Notes: generated by a model not told the origin, from the sequence alone. DNA of 64,000 nucleotides from Bartonella sp. MM73XJBT.G (GCF_028618435.1 NZ_JAQISW010000007.1:26206-90205), one strand, 5' to 3'; numbered from the stretch's first letter, positions 25,637 to 37,999 are shown. Numbers and translations: made by a program.

Positions 25637-26635
25637 TTGACAAAACAGGATCAAAGAGCTGAACGCCATATTCCAGTGTTGTTGCAGCCAGTTTTGGCTG
25701 GGCTTATGCCATTGGTTGGAGCAAAAGTGATTGATGGCACCTTTGGTGCTGGTGGTTATACGCGCGCTTTGTTAAAGGCAGGGGCAAAGGTGATTGCTCT
25801 TGATCGTGATCCTCACGCTATTGATGCTGGGCAATCTCTTGTTGATGAATTTTTTCCACGGCTTCGTTTGGTTCATATGGAATTTTCACAGCTCGATCGT
25901 GTCGTTGAAGAGAAAGTGGATGCAGTTATTTTGGATATTGGTGTTTCTTCAATGCAGCTTGATGAAGCAGAAAGAGGCTTTTCTTTCCAAAAAGATGGTC
26001 CCTTAGATATGCGAATGGCTCAGACGGGTTTTACAGCAAGTGATGTTGTAAATCATCTACAAGCAAGAGATTTAGCACGTATTTTTAAGATATTAGGAGA
26101 AGAGCGTTATGCGGGACGAATTGCACGAATGATTGAAAAGCGTCGTGTTGTTCAGCCTTTTTTGCGTACAGGTGATCTTGCGCATGCCATTGAGGTGTTG
26201 GTAGGGCGTAAGCCTGGAGATCGCATTCATCCTGCAACACGTGTATTTCAGGCTCTTCGTATCTATGTTAATGATGAAATTGGTGAATTAGCGCGTGGTT
26301 TATTTGCTGCTGAACGCGTTTTAAAAGCTGGAGGACGTTTGGGTGTTGTCAGTTTTCATTCTCTTGAAGATCGTATGGTCAAAAGATTTTTTGTCGCTCG
26401 TTCTGGAGAAGGTATGAGATCACGCCATTTACCTGAAACAAAGCATTCTCCAGCAACATTTTTCCCTTTGTTTAAAGGGGGAATAACGGCAAATAAAGAG
26501 GAATTACAGCAAAATCCTCGTTCACGTTCTGCGAGATTGCGTATAGGGGTGCGGACTGATGCAGAAGCTCTTGCAGAGGATATAAAGTTATTTGGTTTAG
26601 CAGAGATTGCCGGTTTTAAAGGTGGCAAAAAATGA
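25637..26635 (+). CDS. rsmH: 16S rRNA m4C1402 methyltransferase RsmH (MraW)
   Basis: RsmH methylates N4 of C1402 in the decoding centre of 16S rRNA. The 332-aa protein has the [10 protein letters not shown] start, the SAM-binding [15 protein letters not shown] (about 33-47), [24 protein letters not shown] and a C-terminal [17 protein letters not shown]. Translation must begin at TTG 25637 because no ATG precedes the conserved N-terminus in frame; ACGGA lies upstream. This is the first gene of the division cluster; the mraZ repressor gene normally found before it is missing. Its stop overlaps the ftsL start (ATGA). Confidence 0.95.
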   Translation: MTKQDQRAERHIPVLLQPVLAGLMPLVGAKVIDGTFGAGGYTRALLKAGAKVIALDRDPHAIDAGQSLVDEFFPRLRLVHMEFSQLDRVVEEKVDAVILDIGVSSMQLDEAERGFSFQKDGPLDMRMAQTGFTASDVVNHLQARDLARIFKILGEERYAGRIARMIEKRRVVQPFLRTGDLAHAIEVLVGRKPGDRIHPATRVFQALRIYVNDEIGELARGLFAAERVLKAGGRLGVVSFHSLEDRMVKRFFVARSGEGMRSRHLPETKHSPATFFPLFKGGITANKEELQQNPRSRSARLRIGVRTDAEALAEDIKLFGLAEIAGFKGGKK

Positions 26636-27039
26636 CAGTTTTCCGTACATTTGATATGATTTTAGTGATGATTATGATTTGTATGGCTGGTCTTACTTAT
26701 AAAATAAAATATGATGTTCAAAAACGAATGAGCGAGGTTCGTCATCTTGAGCATGAAATTGCTGCAGCAAAAAATACGGTGAGTTTGCTTCATGCTGAGT
26801 GGGCTGTCATGATAAAGCCTTCACGCATGCAAAAACTTGCGAAACGTTATCAAAAACAACTTGGGTTAGAGGTTATACAGCCGCATCAAATCGTGGAGCT
26901 TAAAGATATTCCTGTACGAGAACACGATCCAATTGAAGATATAATTAAACAAAATATCTTGGAAGATAATCAGGATATTTTAGTAAATAATAGGGCTTCT
27001 CAAGTCAATCGCGTTGTTCAAAAAGGCGTACAGCAATGA
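26632..27039 (+). CDS. ftsL: Cell division protein FtsL
   Basis: FtsL is a small bitopic divisome protein that, with FtsB and FtsQ, activates the FtsWI septal synthase. The 135-aa protein has a short cytoplasmic N-terminus, a membrane helix at about 7-24 and a coiled coil (about 30-60, [18 protein letters not shown]). The motif [17 protein letters not shown] resembles the FtsL/rhizobial signature for binding partners. Sequence conservation is low in this family, so much of the call comes from position between rsmH and ftsI, with 4-base overlaps on both sides. Confidence 0.85.
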   Translation: MTVFRTFDMILVMIMICMAGLTYKIKYDVQKRMSEVRHLEHEIAAAKNTVSLLHAEWAVMIKPSRMQKLAKRYQKQLGLEVIQPHQIVELKDIPVREHDPIEDIIKQNILEDNQDILVNNRASQVNRVVQKGVQQ

Positions 27040-28778
27040 AATCGGCTTGTTTATCCTCACAGAAAAAAAAGCGCTTAAAGGATTCGTTGAATCATCCTAA
27101 TGTTTCTATTCATCGTTCGTATTCTAGTCGTCCACGTTTGCTTTTTTCGTTGTTCTGTTTTTTGGTTTTATATGGCATCATGGGAGCTTGCCTGATTTCT
27201 TATGGGTTGGAAGGTGGACAGATTGAAGAAGCAAAAGGGCCAAGCGTTCTTCAATTGACGGCACGGCCAGATATTGTTGATCGTAATGGTCGTTTATTAG
27301 CAACAGATATTAAAACCTATTCACTTTTTGCTGAGCCACGACGTATTATTGATGTAGATGAAACAATTGAATTGCTTTCAACAGTTTTACCGGATCTGAA
27401 TTGGCAGGAAACTTATAAACGTTTAAAAAGAAAAACCGGTTTTTCTTGGATACAGCGTGGGTTAACACCTATGCAGAAAACGCAAATTATGGCTCTTGGT
27501 ATCCCAGGAATTGGTTTTCGGACTGAAATTCGTCGTTTTTATCCCGATGGAGCGATAACTTCCCATATTCTCGGCATGGTCAATGTGGATAATCAGGGCA
27601 TTGCAGGTATGGAAAAATATATCGATGATACGGGGTTGAGTGCTTTGCGTGCTGCTGGTCTTGCCGTGGAAGAATCATTAAAACAAGTTCAGCTTTCGAT
27701 TGATGTGCGACTTCAGACAATTGTTCATGATGAACTTATTCAGGCTATGAAGCGTTATAAGGCAATTGCTGCAGGTGCTGTTATTTTAAATATACATACG
27801 GGGGAAATTTTGGCTTTGGCATCACTCCCAGATTTTGATCCTGGAAATCCTATTGAAGCTTTAAAAAGTGATCGTCTTAATCGGATGACGGCTGGAACCT
27901 TTGAAATGGGGTCGATCATTAAAAGTTTTACGACCGCCATGGCCCTTGATTCCGGTATTTTTCACTTAAACAGTGTTATCGATGCTTCCAAGCCTATAAA
28001 AGCAAGTAGTGGCTATACGATTCATGATTTTCACGGAAAAAATCGTCCTTTAACGTTATGGGAGGTTTTTATTTATTCTTCCAACATTGGTTCTGCTAAA
28101 GAGGCTTTGGCGATAGGGATTGATAAACATCGTGGTTTTTTGCAAAAACTTGGGCTTTTGGATCGTCTTACAACAGAGTTGCCTGAAGTTGCCCATCCTA
28201 TTGTGCCCCATCATTGGAAAGATATCCATTCTATGACAATTTCTTTTGGGCATGGTATGGCGACAACACCTTTGCAAACAGCTGTTGGGGCTGCTGCTTT
28301 AATGAATGGTGGTTGGTTGATTACACCGACATTTTTAAAACGGACAAAAGAACAAACTTTGCACCATGCAAAACAGGTTTTGAAGGCCAAAACAAGTCAA
28401 AATATGCGTTACCTTTATAAATTAAATAGTGATATTGGCTCTGGACGTAATGCAAAAGTAGAAGGCTATCGGGTGGGTGGAAAGACAGGAACAGCTGAGA
28501 AAGTTGAAAATGGGAAATATTCTAAAACAAAAAATTTCAATAGTTTTCTGGCTGCTTTTCCGATTGATGATCCTGCTTATGTTGTTTTAACAATTATTGA
28601 TGAACCTAAGCCAGAGGAGGGAAAACATTCCGCAACAGCAGGGATGAATGCTGGACCAATGCTTGCGAATATTGTTCGTCGCTCAGCCAGTTTTCTTGGT
28701 ATAAAACCTGATTTCAAAAAAGAATATGAGCCTTTTTTAGGTAAAAAGAGCCATTCAAGTTTCGTTAAACAGCGGTAA
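27036..28778 (+). CDS. ftsI: Septal peptidoglycan transpeptidase FtsI (PBP3)
   Basis: FtsI cross-links septal peptidoglycan in complex with FtsW. The 580-aa class B PBP has a membrane helix (about 34-56), a dimerisation/pedestal domain starting near RPDIVDRNGRLLATD, and a transpeptidase domain. The catalytic motifs are S293-x-x-K296 (FEMGSIIKSF), SSN (about 348-350) and KTG in GGKTGTAEK. All are intact. The start overlaps the ftsL stop by four bases. Length matches alphaproteobacterial FtsI. The protein ends with a basic tail after the transpeptidase domain. Confidence 0.96.
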   Translation: MKSACLSSQKKKRLKDSLNHPNVSIHRSYSSRPRLLFSLFCFLVLYGIMGACLISYGLEGGQIEEAKGPSVLQLTARPDIVDRNGRLLATDIKTYSLFAEPRRIIDVDETIELLSTVLPDLNWQETYKRLKRKTGFSWIQRGLTPMQKTQIMALGIPGIGFRTEIRRFYPDGAITSHILGMVNVDNQGIAGMEKYIDDTGLSALRAAGLAVEESLKQVQLSIDVRLQTIVHDELIQAMKRYKAIAAGAVILNIHTGEILALASLPDFDPGNPIEALKSDRLNRMTAGTFEMGSIIKSFTTAMALDSGIFHLNSVIDASKPIKASSGYTIHDFHGKNRPLTLWEVFIYSSNIGSAKEALAIGIDKHRGFLQKLGLLDRLTTELPEVAHPIVPHHWKDIHSMTISFGHGMATTPLQTAVGAAALMNGGWLITPTFLKRTKEQTLHHAKQVLKAKTSQNMRYLYKLNSDIGSGRNAKVEGYRVGGKTGTAEKVENGKYSKTKNFNSFLAAFPIDDPAYVVLTIIDEPKPEEGKHSATAGMNAGPMLANIVRRSASFLGIKPDFKKEYEPFLGKKSHSSFVKQR

Positions 28779-28801
28779 AATAAATATAAAGGTGTGTCGT
28801 T

Positions 28802-30253
28802 ATGTTGTTTGGAACAGTTTTTACAGAATGTCTTGAAGATCAGAAGCTTTCTTCAATAGAAATAACAGGGATCAGTGCAGATTCTCGACAAGTTTTGCCG
28901 GGCTATGTTTTTGTCGCTGTTCGAGGAACGAAAGGGGATGGAAGAGACTATATCAATGATGCGATAAAGCGGGGAGCGCGCGCAATTGTTACTGATTACG
29001 AGGCGGTTCTTGAGGATTTATCTGTTCCGATTTTACGGGTTACTAATGTTCGTCATAGTCTCGCGTTGGCGGCTGCACGTTTTTATGGCTCTCAGCCTGA
29101 AACAGTCGTTGCTGTGACCGGTACAAGTGGTAAAACATCTGTTGTCTCTTTTGTTCGGCAAATTTGGACTCATGTTGGATTGTGTGCTGCCAGTATAGGA
29201 ACGGTTGGTGTTGTTTCTCCTCACCGGAATGATTATGGTTCTCTCACAACACCTGATCCGGTTGTCTTGCACCGTCTTCTTTATGAAATTTCTCATGAAG
29301 GTGTGACTCATGCAGCTCTTGAGGCTTCTTCACATGGACTTGATCAAGGACGCCTTGATGGAGTCCGTTTAACGGCTGGTGCCTTTACCAATTTAGGGCG
29401 AGATCACATGGACTATCACAGGTGTGTAGAGGATTATTTGCGGGCGAAAATGAGGTTGTTTGATACACTGTTGCCTGAAGATGCTCCTGCTCTGGTTTTT
29501 GCTGATGATGTCTATTCACAAAAGGTTATTAATGCTGTTACACAAGCGCGCCGCCGTATCTTGACAATTGGACGTAAGGGACAATTTATCACGATTAATC
29601 GTGTTGAACATCAACGTTCAAAACAGTGTATCGAATGTCGTGTGGAAAACAAGATTTATACATTTGATTTGCCTTTAGCTGGAGATTTTCAGGTAACCAA
29701 TGCACTGGTGGCGGCTGGGCTAGCCATTGCAACAGGTCTTTCTCCTGATAAGGTTTTTTCTGCGCTTGAAATTTTGCAGGGGGCCCCTGGTCGGTTGGAG
29801 CTTGTTGGAAAGAAAGAAAATAATGCGCCTGTCTATATTGATTATGCGCATAAACCAGAAGCTTTGGAGCAGGTTTTGCTTTCTGTTCGTCCCTTTACGC
29901 AAGGGCGTTTGGTTGTTGTTTTTGGTTGTGGAGGAGATCGAGATCAAGGGAAAAGAGCTTTGATGGGAAAAATTGCAGCCGATAAAGCGGATATTGTTAT
30001 TGTAACGGATGATAATCCGCGTACAGAAATACCAGAAAAAATACGCAAGGATATTTTGCAGGCGGTACCAACAGCAATAGAGATCGCAGATCGTGGTGAA
30101 GCTATTTCTTATGCGGTGGGGCTTTTGAAAGCTGGTGATACACTCATCATTGCTGGAAAAGGTCATGAAGATGGCCAAATTATAGGGCAGACAACTTATC
30201 CTTTTTCAGATCGTCTGAAGACTATAGAAGCTCTAAAGGATCAGAGGAGATGA
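28802..30253 (+). CDS. murE: UDP-MurNAc-L-Ala-D-Glu:meso-DAP ligase MurE
   Basis: MurE adds meso-diaminopimelate to the UDP-MurNAc dipeptide in the cytoplasm. The 483-aa Mur ligase has an N-terminal UDP-binding domain, the P-loop GTSGKTS (about 107-113), a central ATPase domain, and a C-terminal domain with DDNPRTE, the signature of meso-DAP rather than lysine specificity. ATG 28802 has AAGGTG upstream. The stop overlaps the murF start (ATGA), so murF is probably translationally coupled. Confidence 0.96.
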   Translation: MLFGTVFTECLEDQKLSSIEITGISADSRQVLPGYVFVAVRGTKGDGRDYINDAIKRGARAIVTDYEAVLEDLSVPILRVTNVRHSLALAAARFYGSQPETVVAVTGTSGKTSVVSFVRQIWTHVGLCAASIGTVGVVSPHRNDYGSLTTPDPVVLHRLLYEISHEGVTHAALEASSHGLDQGRLDGVRLTAGAFTNLGRDHMDYHRCVEDYLRAKMRLFDTLLPEDAPALVFADDVYSQKVINAVTQARRRILTIGRKGQFITINRVEHQRSKQCIECRVENKIYTFDLPLAGDFQVTNALVAAGLAIATGLSPDKVFSALEILQGAPGRLELVGKKENNAPVYIDYAHKPEALEQVLLSVRPFTQGRLVVVFGCGGDRDQGKRALMGKIAADKADIVIVTDDNPRTEIPEKIRKDILQAVPTAIEIADRGEAISYAVGLLKAGDTLIIAGKGHEDGQIIGQTTYPFSDRLKTIEALKDQRR

Positions 30254-31671
30254 CAGCTTTATGGGATAAACAAGCACTTGTTGCGGCCATTGATGGTATT
30301 GGTATAGGAAGCGTGCCGGAAACTTTTTCTGGGGTTTCCATTGATAGCCGTACTCTTGTAGAAGGCGATATTTTTTTCTGCATTAAGGGGAATTATCTCG
30401 ATGGTCATGATTTTGCTGCGCAGGCTTATGCACGAGGTGCAGGCGTTCTTATTGTTGCGGAAAATCGTTTGAAGGATATGGAAAAGATATCAGCTCCATT
30501 GATTGTTGTTCCTGATGTTTTGCAAGCCCTAGAAAAACTTGGAAAAGCCGCACGAAAACGTTCAAGAGCTAGAATTATCGCGATAACAGGATCGGTGGGA
30601 AAAACAACAACAAAAGAAGCTTTAAAACAAGTCCTTGCAATGGCTGGGAATGTTCATGGCAATCTCGCTTCTTTAAATAATTGCTGGGGGGTTCCACTTA
30701 CTTTGGCGCGAATGCCTAAAGAGAGTGATTATGGTATCTTTGAAATTGGTATGAATCATAAGGATGAAATTCGTCCTCTGGTTAAACTGGTTTGTCCGCA
30801 TGTTGCTCTCATTACGCATATTTGTGCAGGACATATGGGTTTTTTTAAAGATCTTGAAGAAATAGCAGAGGCAAAAGCTGAAATTTTTGAAGGATTGAAT
30901 GAGGAAGGCATTGCCATTTTAAATGCAGATAGTGATTTTTTTTCTTATCTCGTTCAAAAAGCAATGCAATGCGGTGTGAAAAAGATCTTAAGCTTTGGTG
31001 AGACTGAAAATGCTGATTATCAGGCACGGGATATACGTCTTTTAACCGATCATTCTTCTATGATGGTGCGCATTGGAGGACAGGATAGGGAGGTCCAAAT
31101 TGGTGCTCCTGGACGCCATATTGTGCAAAATAGTTTAGCTGTTCTTGCTGTTTGTGATGCTATTGGTGTTGATTTAGATCCTATTGTGTTTTCTTTGAGT
31201 CATTTTTCTTCTCAAAAAGGGCGGGGTGTTCGTTATCGGTTGTCTTTATCAAATGAAGGTGAATTTTATCTCATTGATGAAAGCTATAATGCTAATCCCG
31301 CATCTATGCGTGCGGCTCTTGAGCTTCTTGCGACAGGAGCAGTCGGGGAAGGGGGGCGGCGAATTGCTGTTTTAGGGGATATGCTAGAGTTAGGAGAGTA
31401 TAGTGAAAAGCTTCATCGTGATTTAATAAAGCCCATACGTCTTTCTGGAGCTAATCCCGTTTTTTTATTTGGTAAGGCGATGAAATCTTTAGTCAGTGAT
31501 TTATCTGCTGATGTTGAGGTTCATTATGCTGAAAATATTGAGAAAATTTTACCGCTTCTTTTGGCAGAAATTTCTCCTGGAGATCTCTTGATGATTAAAT
31601 CATCCAATAGCCTTTGTTCATCAAATATTGTTACGGCATTGCTTGAGCGCTATAAAGCGGTTTCTTCATAG
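30250..31671 (+). CDS. murF: UDP-MurNAc-tripeptide:D-Ala-D-Ala ligase MurF
   Basis: MurF completes the cytoplasmic pentapeptide by adding D-Ala-D-Ala made by Ddl, encoded further down. The 473-aa protein has the three Mur-ligase domains, with P-loop [10 protein letters not shown] (about 116-125) and the family motifs [20 protein letters not shown] and [15 protein letters not shown]. It overlaps murE by four bases and lies 21 bases before mraY. Nothing unusual is seen. Confidence 0.95.
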   Translation: MTALWDKQALVAAIDGIGIGSVPETFSGVSIDSRTLVEGDIFFCIKGNYLDGHDFAAQAYARGAGVLIVAENRLKDMEKISAPLIVVPDVLQALEKLGKAARKRSRARIIAITGSVGKTTTKEALKQVLAMAGNVHGNLASLNNCWGVPLTLARMPKESDYGIFEIGMNHKDEIRPLVKLVCPHVALITHICAGHMGFFKDLEEIAEAKAEIFEGLNEEGIAILNADSDFFSYLVQKAMQCGVKKILSFGETENADYQARDIRLLTDHSSMMVRIGGQDREVQIGAPGRHIVQNSLAVLAVCDAIGVDLDPIVFSLSHFSSQKGRGVRYRLSLSNEGEFYLIDESYNANPASMRAALELLATGAVGEGGRRIAVLGDMLELGEYSEKLHRDLIKPIRLSGANPVFLFGKAMKSLVSDLSADVEVHYAENIEKILPLLLAEISPGDLLMIKSSNSLCSSNIVTALLERYKAVSS

Positions 31672-31692
31672 TTTTAAAAGGTTTTTTGTCCC

Positions 31693-32763
31693 ATGATGCT
31701 GTTTTTTTCTTCGTTTAGTGATTGGCTTCCAGGTGTGAATGTTTTCCGCTACATTACTTTTCGTACGATAGCAGCGATGCTGACTTCTGGACTCATTGTT
31801 TTTTTGTTCGGACCTAGCATCATTGCTTCTCTTAAGTTGCGGCAGGGCAAAGGGCAACCAATTCGTGCCGATGGCCCTCAAACACATTTTAAAAAGGCTG
31901 GAACACCTACAATGGGTGGATTAATGATTTTAACCGGCATTGTTGTATCAGCATTTTTGTGGTGTAATTTATCGAATATTTATTTTTGGGTATCGCTCTT
32001 GGTTATGCTTTCTTTTGGGGCAATTGGATTTTATGATGATTATCTTAAGGTTACAAAACAAACAGACAAAGGATTTTCTGGGAAAGCACGTTTAAGTCTT
32101 GAGTTTGTTGTTGCAGCAATTGCTGCTTTTATCATCCTGCAAATTGGCTCATCTGGATTCGCTTTGCCTTTTTTAAAAGATTATCTTATCAATTTGGGTT
32201 GGTTTTTCATTCCTTTTTCTGCTTTTGTTATTGTCGCGACAGGGAATGCGGTTAATTTGACCGATGGTCTTGATGGTCTTGCTATTGTTCCTGTGATGGT
32301 TGCTGCCTTATCTTTTGCTCTGATTGCTTATCTTTGTGGTAATATGAATTTTGCTGATTACCTCCAAATACACTATGTATCGGGAACAGGTGAATTGGCT
32401 GTTTTATTGGGAGCTGTTGTAGGGGCAGGGCTTGGCTTTTTATGGTTTAATGCACCGCCTGCTGCTATTTTTATGGGGGATACTGGTTCGTTGGCTCTTG
32501 GAGGTTTATTGGGGACTGTTGCGGTTGCTACAAAGCACGAAATTGTGTTGGCTCTTATTGGTGGACTGTTTGTTATGGAAGCTTTTTCGGTCGTTATTCA
32601 GGTTGGTTATTTCAAATTGACAAGAAAACGCGTGTTTCTTATGGCACCAATCCATCATCATTTTGAAAAAAAAGGCTGGACTGAAAGCCAAGTGGTGATA
32701 CGGTTTTGGATTATTTCAATTGTTCTTGCTCTCATTGGTCTTTCAACACTTAAATTGCGGTGA
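31693..32763 (+). CDS. mraY: Phospho-MurNAc-pentapeptide translocase MraY
   Basis: MraY transfers phospho-MurNAc-pentapeptide to undecaprenyl phosphate to form lipid I at the inner membrane. The 356-aa polytopic protein has about ten membrane helices. Catalytic motifs present are [11 protein letters not shown] (about 115-125), [13 protein letters not shown] (about 190-202), the [11 protein letters not shown] segment and [16 protein letters not shown]. Two adjacent ATG codons at 31693 and 31696 could both start it. It is followed directly by murD. Confidence 0.95.
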   Translation: MMLFFSSFSDWLPGVNVFRYITFRTIAAMLTSGLIVFLFGPSIIASLKLRQGKGQPIRADGPQTHFKKAGTPTMGGLMILTGIVVSAFLWCNLSNIYFWVSLLVMLSFGAIGFYDDYLKVTKQTDKGFSGKARLSLEFVVAAIAAFIILQIGSSGFALPFLKDYLINLGWFFIPFSAFVIVATGNAVNLTDGLDGLAIVPVMVAALSFALIAYLCGNMNFADYLQIHYVSGTGELAVLLGAVVGAGLGFLWFNAPPAAIFMGDTGSLALGGLLGTVAVATKHEIVLALIGGLFVMEAFSVVIQVGYFKLTRKRVFLMAPIHHHFEKKGWTESQVVIRFWIISIVLALIGLSTLKLR

Positions 32764-32767
32764 GATT

Positions 32768-34162
32768 TTGATTTCTATTGCGTGTTATAAGGGGAAAAAA
32801 GTTGCTTTGTTTGGATTAGGAAAGTCTGGATTAGCAACGGCACAAGCGTTGATGTGTGGTGATGCAGAAGTGGTGGCATGGGATGATAATCCTGCGAGCG
32901 TGCAAGAAGCTTTTCGGCAAAATATTCCAACAAGAGATCTCCACAGTGAAGATTGGTCAGAATTTGTAGCATTGATTCTCGCCCCTGGCGTTCCTTTAAA
33001 TTATCCTCAACCTCATTGGGTTGTTAAAAAAGCACGTCAAGCGAATATAGAAATTATCGGTGATATTGAATTATTTGTTCGTGCGCGCCATCATTTTTTA
33101 CAGCGTTATGGTTTTTGTGATGAGGATGTTCCTTTCATTGCGATTACGGGTACGAATGGAAAGTCGACAACAACGGCTTTGCTTGCACATTTGTTGGAAA
33201 AAATGGGTTATGATGTGCAAATGGGGGGAAATATTGGAAATGCAATATTGATGCTTAAGCCTTTTGTTAAACAACGTATCTATGTGATTGAATGTTCATC
33301 ATTTCAAATTAATCTTACGCCCTCTCTTCAGCCAACCATTGGGCTTTTATTAAACTTGACACCTGATCATATTGATCGTCATGGGAGTTTTGCGCATTAT
33401 GTGCAAACCAAAAGGCATTTGGTTGCTCAGGCTTCTAAGGCTTTTATTTCAGTTGATGATGCCGCTTGTGAGATGTTGTATCAACAATTGCTTTACGAGG
33501 GGCATCAAATTGAGGCAGTTTCCAAGGATCATTTGCTAGAAAATGGTTTTTATGCAGAGGGGACCAAGCTCTTTTCTGTTCGTCAAGGACAGCGATATAT
33601 GCTTGCAGATCTTGCTTCTGTGCCTTCTTTGCGTGGAGGTCATAATGCGCAAAATGCTCTTATGGCTTTGGCAACGTTGCAGGCTTTAAAAATAACCGAT
33701 CCTTTTATGGACAAGTATTTAGCAAGCTATAAAGGATTGCCTCATCGTATGCAGCAGGTGCGTAAAATGGGGGCGGTTTTATTTATCAATGATAGCAAGG
33801 CGACGAATGCGGATGCAACAGCGCCTGCACTTTGCGCCTTTAATGATATTTTTTGGATTGTTGGGGGGCAGGCAAAAAAGGGAGGAATTGAGTCTCTTAG
33901 AGATTTTTTTCCTAAAATTCGTAAGGCCTATTTGATTGGGAGTGCGGCAGAAGAATTTGCTCGCATTATTGGTTCTGCTTTTCCTTTTTCAATGAGTTTA
34001 ACTTTGGAGAATGCGGTGCATGAAGCGAGCATTGATGCAATGCATTGCAAGGCAAAGGAGGTGGTGGTTCTTTTGTCACCTGCTTGTGCAAGTTATGACC
34101 AATTTAAAAATTATGAGGTGCGGGGTGAAGCATTTGTCTCTTTGGTGATGCAGTTACAATAA
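32768..34162 (+). CDS. murD: UDP-MurNAc-L-Ala:D-Glu ligase MurD
   Basis: MurD adds D-glutamate to UDP-MurNAc-L-Ala. The 464-aa protein has the N-terminal motif [20 protein letters not shown]-loop [16 protein letters not shown], and motifs [30 protein letters not shown] and [14 protein letters not shown]. The frame opens upstream inside mraY, but the family N-terminus begins close to [12 protein letters not shown] 32768, five bases after the mraY stop and next to GGTGAG, is therefore the likely start. It shares the TTG choice with rsmH in this cluster. Confidence 0.93.
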   Translation: MISIACYKGKKVALFGLGKSGLATAQALMCGDAEVVAWDDNPASVQEAFRQNIPTRDLHSEDWSEFVALILAPGVPLNYPQPHWVVKKARQANIEIIGDIELFVRARHHFLQRYGFCDEDVPFIAITGTNGKSTTTALLAHLLEKMGYDVQMGGNIGNAILMLKPFVKQRIYVIECSSFQINLTPSLQPTIGLLLNLTPDHIDRHGSFAHYVQTKRHLVAQASKAFISVDDAACEMLYQQLLYEGHQIEAVSKDHLLENGFYAEGTKLFSVRQGQRYMLADLASVPSLRGGHNAQNALMALATLQALKITDPFMDKYLASYKGLPHRMQQVRKMGAVLFINDSKATNADATAPALCAFNDIFWIVGGQAKKGGIESLRDFFPKIRKAYLIGSAAEEFARIIGSAFPFSMSLTLENAVHEASIDAMHCKAKEVVVLLSPACASYDQFKNYEVRGEAFVSLVMQLQ

Positions 34163-34306
34163 AAAAGTATCAATTATAAAAAAATATTTTTGCGTTAAGA
34201 CTCCAGAATCTTTTTTTGTATAATTTAGTTTTTAAAGTGTTTGTTAGGCAGGTTGGGGAACCTTATCACTTTGAGACGATTTATAAAACGGATAAGGTGG
34301 ATATAA

Positions 34307-35455
34307 ATGATTACGCGTGCAGATAGAGACCCAATTGCGAATTGGTGGTGGACAATTGATCGCTCTATTTTTGCTGCTTGTTTAATTTTAATGGGGATTG
34401 GCATTATGCTGTCTTTTGCTGCTAGTCCCACTATTGCAAAAAAAATCGGAATTGCTGATAGTTTTTATTTTGTTCGCTGGCATATCATTTTTAGCATTTT
34501 AGCATTTTTTACAATGGTTACTATTTCCTTTTTTTCGCTTCCTAATATTCGTCGTTTATGTGCTCTTTTGCTCATTGTAACGCTTGTTCTTATGGTTGTA
34601 ACTCTATTTTGGGGTCCTGAATTAAAGGGAGCACGGCGGTGGATTTTGCTCTTTGGTTTTTCTGTACAAGCTTCAGAGTTTATGAAGCCGGCTTTTGTGG
34701 TGATGTCCGCTTGGCTTTTTTCAGAACAGATACGTAAGAGGGGAATTCCAGGTTACATGTTAGCAACTCTACTTTATGCCATTTGTTGTGTTCTTCTGGT
34801 TTTACAGCCTGATATTGGACAAACAATTTTAATAAGTGCAACATGGGGAGGGCTTTTTTTTATTGCTGGTGTGCCTCTTACGGTTATTTTTTTCTTTCTC
34901 ATTTTTGGCGTTGTAGGAATTATTCTTGCTTATCTTTTTCTGCCTCATGTGCGCGATCGTATCAATGGTTTTTTGACAGGGGAAGGAGATACCTTCCAAG
35001 TGGATGTAGGACGTGAGGCTATTTTAAATGGTGGTTGGTTTGGACAAGGTCCTGGAGAGGGAACAGTAAAACGGATCATTCCTGATAGCCATACAGATTT
35101 TGTATTTTCTGTTGCTGCTGAAGAATATGGTATTATTCTTTGTTTGTTAATTATGATGCTTTTTGGCTTTATCGTTATGCGCTCATTGTATATAGCTATG
35201 AATACGCGTGATTCCTTTATACGTCTAGGTATTACGGGCATAGCCATGATGATAGGCTTTCAATCAGCGATTAATATGGCTGTTAATCTTCACTTAATCC
35301 CTCCCAAAGGCATGACATTGCCGTTTATTTCTTATGGTGGTTCATCAATGGTGGCGATTGCATTTTCAATGGGAATTTTACTCAGTTTAACACGTCGTTG
35401 GCCAGAGTCCCGTCTTTCAGCTGTTTCTTCTTCTGTCTTGGATACCTCTTCATGA
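34307..35455 (+). CDS. ftsW: Septal peptidoglycan polymerase FtsW
   Basis: FtsW is the SEDS-family glycosyltransferase that polymerises lipid II at the septum with FtsI. The 382-aa polytopic protein has about ten membrane helices and SEDS motifs: LQPDIGQT, the NGGWFGQGPGEG segment (about 244-255), DSHTDFVFSVAAEEYG and LPFISYGGSSM. ATG 34307 has AAGGTGG upstream. It comes after a 144-base gap, the largest within the murE-murG block. Its stop overlaps the murG start. Confidence 0.95.
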   Translation: MITRADRDPIANWWWTIDRSIFAACLILMGIGIMLSFAASPTIAKKIGIADSFYFVRWHIIFSILAFFTMVTISFFSLPNIRRLCALLLIVTLVLMVVTLFWGPELKGARRWILLFGFSVQASEFMKPAFVVMSAWLFSEQIRKRGIPGYMLATLLYAICCVLLVLQPDIGQTILISATWGGLFFIAGVPLTVIFFFLIFGVVGIILAYLFLPHVRDRINGFLTGEGDTFQVDVGREAILNGGWFGQGPGEGTVKRIIPDSHTDFVFSVAAEEYGIILCLLIMMLFGFIVMRSLYIAMNTRDSFIRLGITGIAMMIGFQSAINMAVNLHLIPPKGMTLPFISYGGSSMVAIAFSMGILLSLTRRWPESRLSAVSSSVLDTSS

Positions 35456-36588
35456 ATGATAAAAAAGTTATTGTTTTGGTGGCGGGGGGGACAGGTGGAC
35501 ATCTTTTTCCTGCTGAGGCCCTTGCTGTTGAATTAAGGTGGCGTGGATATGATGTTCATTTAATAACAGACGAAAGAGCGCGATCTTTTGTAAGCAGCTT
35601 TGATGAAGAGCATATACATATCGTTTCATCGGCAACATTTATACGACGCCATCCTTTTGCTTTGATAAAAACGTTTTGGTCTTTGCTAAAAGGTATGGGG
35701 CAATCGTTGGCGTTATTTTACAAATTACGTCCTGTTCTCGTTGGTGGTTTTGGGGGGTATCCCAGTTTCCCTCCTCTTTTTATGGCGACCTTAATGCGGC
35801 GTGTAACATTTATTCATGAGCAAAATGCTGTTATGGGGCGTGCTAACCGAGTGTTGGCAATTTTTGTGCGTGCAATCGCTGGTGGTTTGTTGTCACCACA
35901 TGGTCCTTATGCTCATAAAACGCTTTTAACGGGGAATCCAGTGCGTGAGGCTGTGTTGAAAGCGGCAGAAATTCCTTATCAGTCTTCTATAGGTGATGAG
36001 CCATTTTATTTTTTGGTTTTTGGGGGTAGTCAAGGAGCTTCTTTTTTTTCACATATTGTTCCAGAAGCGATTGCTTTGCTCGATGATCAGAACCGTAAAC
36101 GCTTACGCATTGTACAGCAAATTCGTGGTGACGCTGAAGAGTTGATTAAAACCTATCGTGATATGGGGGTACAAGCTGAGGTTGCTCCTTTCTTTGATGA
36201 TATGGCTGAACGTATGGCACATGCCCATTTTATTTTGTCGCGCGCAGGGGCTTCAACGGTTTGTGAGATAGCGGTGATTGGTCGACCTGCTTTACTTGTT
36301 CCTTATCCTCATGCTTTGGATCATGATCAGGCTGCCAATGCTGCTCTTCTTGCACGTATGGGTGGTGCGCAAATTATATTAGAAAAAGATTTAAATGCAC
36401 AAAAGCTTTCTGCTCTTCTAACGCAAGCTTATTGTGCACCACATTTATTGGAAGAACAAGCGCTTGCTGCAAAAAAAGTTGGGCAACCTCATGCAACACG
36501 GTGCCTTGCTGATATGGCTGAATCCTTAATTGCAGGGCGATTGTTGTCAGATATAAAAGAGGAGCTTTTTGATGAAAATGCCACTTGA
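35452..36588 (+). CDS. murG: UDP-GlcNAc:lipid I GlcNAc transferase MurG
   Basis: MurG converts lipid I to lipid II at the inner face of the membrane. The 378-aa GT28 protein has the glycine-rich loop [17 protein letters not shown] near the N-terminus, the [12 protein letters not shown] motif (about 98-109), [11 protein letters not shown], and the nucleotide-binding C-terminal motif [26 protein letters not shown] with [14 protein letters not shown] 35452 overlaps the ftsW stop (ATGA); the longer frame from 35398 is inside ftsW and has no family residues. Confidence 0.95.
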   Translation: MNDKKVIVLVAGGTGGHLFPAEALAVELRWRGYDVHLITDERARSFVSSFDEEHIHIVSSATFIRRHPFALIKTFWSLLKGMGQSLALFYKLRPVLVGGFGGYPSFPPLFMATLMRRVTFIHEQNAVMGRANRVLAIFVRAIAGGLLSPHGPYAHKTLLTGNPVREAVLKAAEIPYQSSIGDEPFYFLVFGGSQGASFFSHIVPEAIALLDDQNRKRLRIVQQIRGDAEELIKTYRDMGVQAEVAPFFDDMAERMAHAHFILSRAGASTVCEIAVIGRPALLVPYPHALDHDQAANAALLARMGGAQIILEKDLNAQKLSALLTQAYCAPHLLEEQALAAKKVGQPHATRCLADMAESLIAGRLLSDIKEELFDENAT

Positions 36589-37999
36589 TATAGGCGTTAT
36601 CCATTTTATTGGAATCGGGGGGATTGGTATGAGTGGAATTGCGGAGGTTTTTTATAATCTTGGCTATAAAGTTCAAGGGTCCGATCAAATTGAGAGTGCC
36701 AATGTTGAACGTTTACGGAGAAAAGGAATTAATATTCATATCGGTCATTGTGCTGAAAATTTAGGAAATGCAGAGGTTGTTGTTTTTTCTACTGCCGTTA
36801 AAAAAACAAATCCTGAATATATTGCTGCAAAAGAAAGACATTTGCCGCTTGTCAGACGTGCAGAAATGCTGGCGGAACTAATGCGATTTCGGCGCGCAAT
36901 CGCGGTGGGTGGTACACATGGTAAAACAACGACTACATCAATGGTTGCAGCGCTTCTTGATGCTGGTCGTTTTGATCCAGTGGTGATTAATGGCGGTATT
37001 ATTAATGCCTATGGTACGAATTCTCGTACGGGAGAGGGCGATTGGATGATTGTTGAAGCCGATGAAAGCGATGGAACATTTTTAAAGCTGCCTGCTGATA
37101 TTGCTGTTGTTACCAATATTGATGCTGAGCATTTGGATCATTATGGAAGTTTTGATGCTGTCCGCGCAGCTTTTCGGCAATTCGTCGAAAATGTTCCTTT
37201 TTATGGTTTCGCTGTTTTGTGTCTTGATCATCCAGAGGTTCAGTCATTGGCGGGCCGTATTGATGATCGTTGGGTGATTACTTATGGTGCAAATCCACAA
37301 GCGGATGTTCGTTTTCTTAATCTTTCGATGGATGGTCAAAAAACCTATTTTGATGTTCTTGTTCGTTCACGCAAGACAGGAAGGACGATTGAGTTGAAAA
37401 ATTTGCTTTTGCCCATGGCAGGAGAGCATAATGTTGCCAATGCAACAGCAGCGATAGCGATTGCGTATGAACTTGGCATTTCAAATGAATTAATAAAGAA
37501 GGGGTTAGCGGAATTTGGAGGCGTAAAACGGCGTTTTACACGAACAGGAAGTTGGCGTGGCATTGAAATATTTGATGATTATGGACATCACCCTGTTGAA
37601 ATAAAAGCTGTTTTGCGTGCGGCGCGTGAGAGTGCAAAAGGGCGTGTCATTGCCATTGCACAACCCCATCGTTATTCGCGTTTGTATCATTTATTTGATG
37701 AGTTTGCTGCTTGTTTTAATGATGCCGATACAGTGTTGATTGCCCCTGTTTATGCGGCTGGAGAAGAGCCTATTGTAGGGTTTGGTTCGAAAGAACTAGT
37801 AGAACATATTAAAATGGCGGGTCATCGTGATGTGCGCTTGATAAACGGTCTGGAAGACGTTGTATCTCTCGTCTCAAAATTTGCTCAGGCAGAGGATTAT
37901 GTTGTTTTTCTTGGTGCTGGCAATATTACACAATGGGCTTGTGCGTTGCCTCATCAGTTGTCGGGAATTGATGGTCATGATAAATTTTCAGCACATTGA
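36572..37999 (+). CDS. murC: UDP-MurNAc:L-alanine ligase MurC
   Basis: MurC starts stem-peptide synthesis by adding L-Ala to UDP-MurNAc. The 475-aa protein opens with [17 protein letters not shown] and carries the P-loop [17 protein letters not shown] (about 110-126), [31 protein letters not shown] and [11 protein letters not shown] 36572 has GGAG seven bases upstream; TTG 36569 is in frame but poorer. The start lies inside the last codons of murG, a 17-base overlap. Confidence 0.96.
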   Translation: MKMPLDIGVIHFIGIGGIGMSGIAEVFYNLGYKVQGSDQIESANVERLRRKGINIHIGHCAENLGNAEVVVFSTAVKKTNPEYIAAKERHLPLVRRAEMLAELMRFRRAIAVGGTHGKTTTTSMVAALLDAGRFDPVVINGGIINAYGTNSRTGEGDWMIVEADESDGTFLKLPADIAVVTNIDAEHLDHYGSFDAVRAAFRQFVENVPFYGFAVLCLDHPEVQSLAGRIDDRWVITYGANPQADVRFLNLSMDGQKTYFDVLVRSRKTGRTIELKNLLLPMAGEHNVANATAAIAIAYELGISNELIKKGLAEFGGVKRRFTRTGSWRGIEIFDDYGHHPVEIKAVLRAARESAKGRVIAIAQPHRYSRLYHLFDEFAACFNDADTVLIAPVYAAGEEPIVGFGSKELVEHIKMAGHRDVRLINGLEDVVSLVSKFAQAEDYVVFLGAGNITQWACALPHQLSGIDGHDKFSAH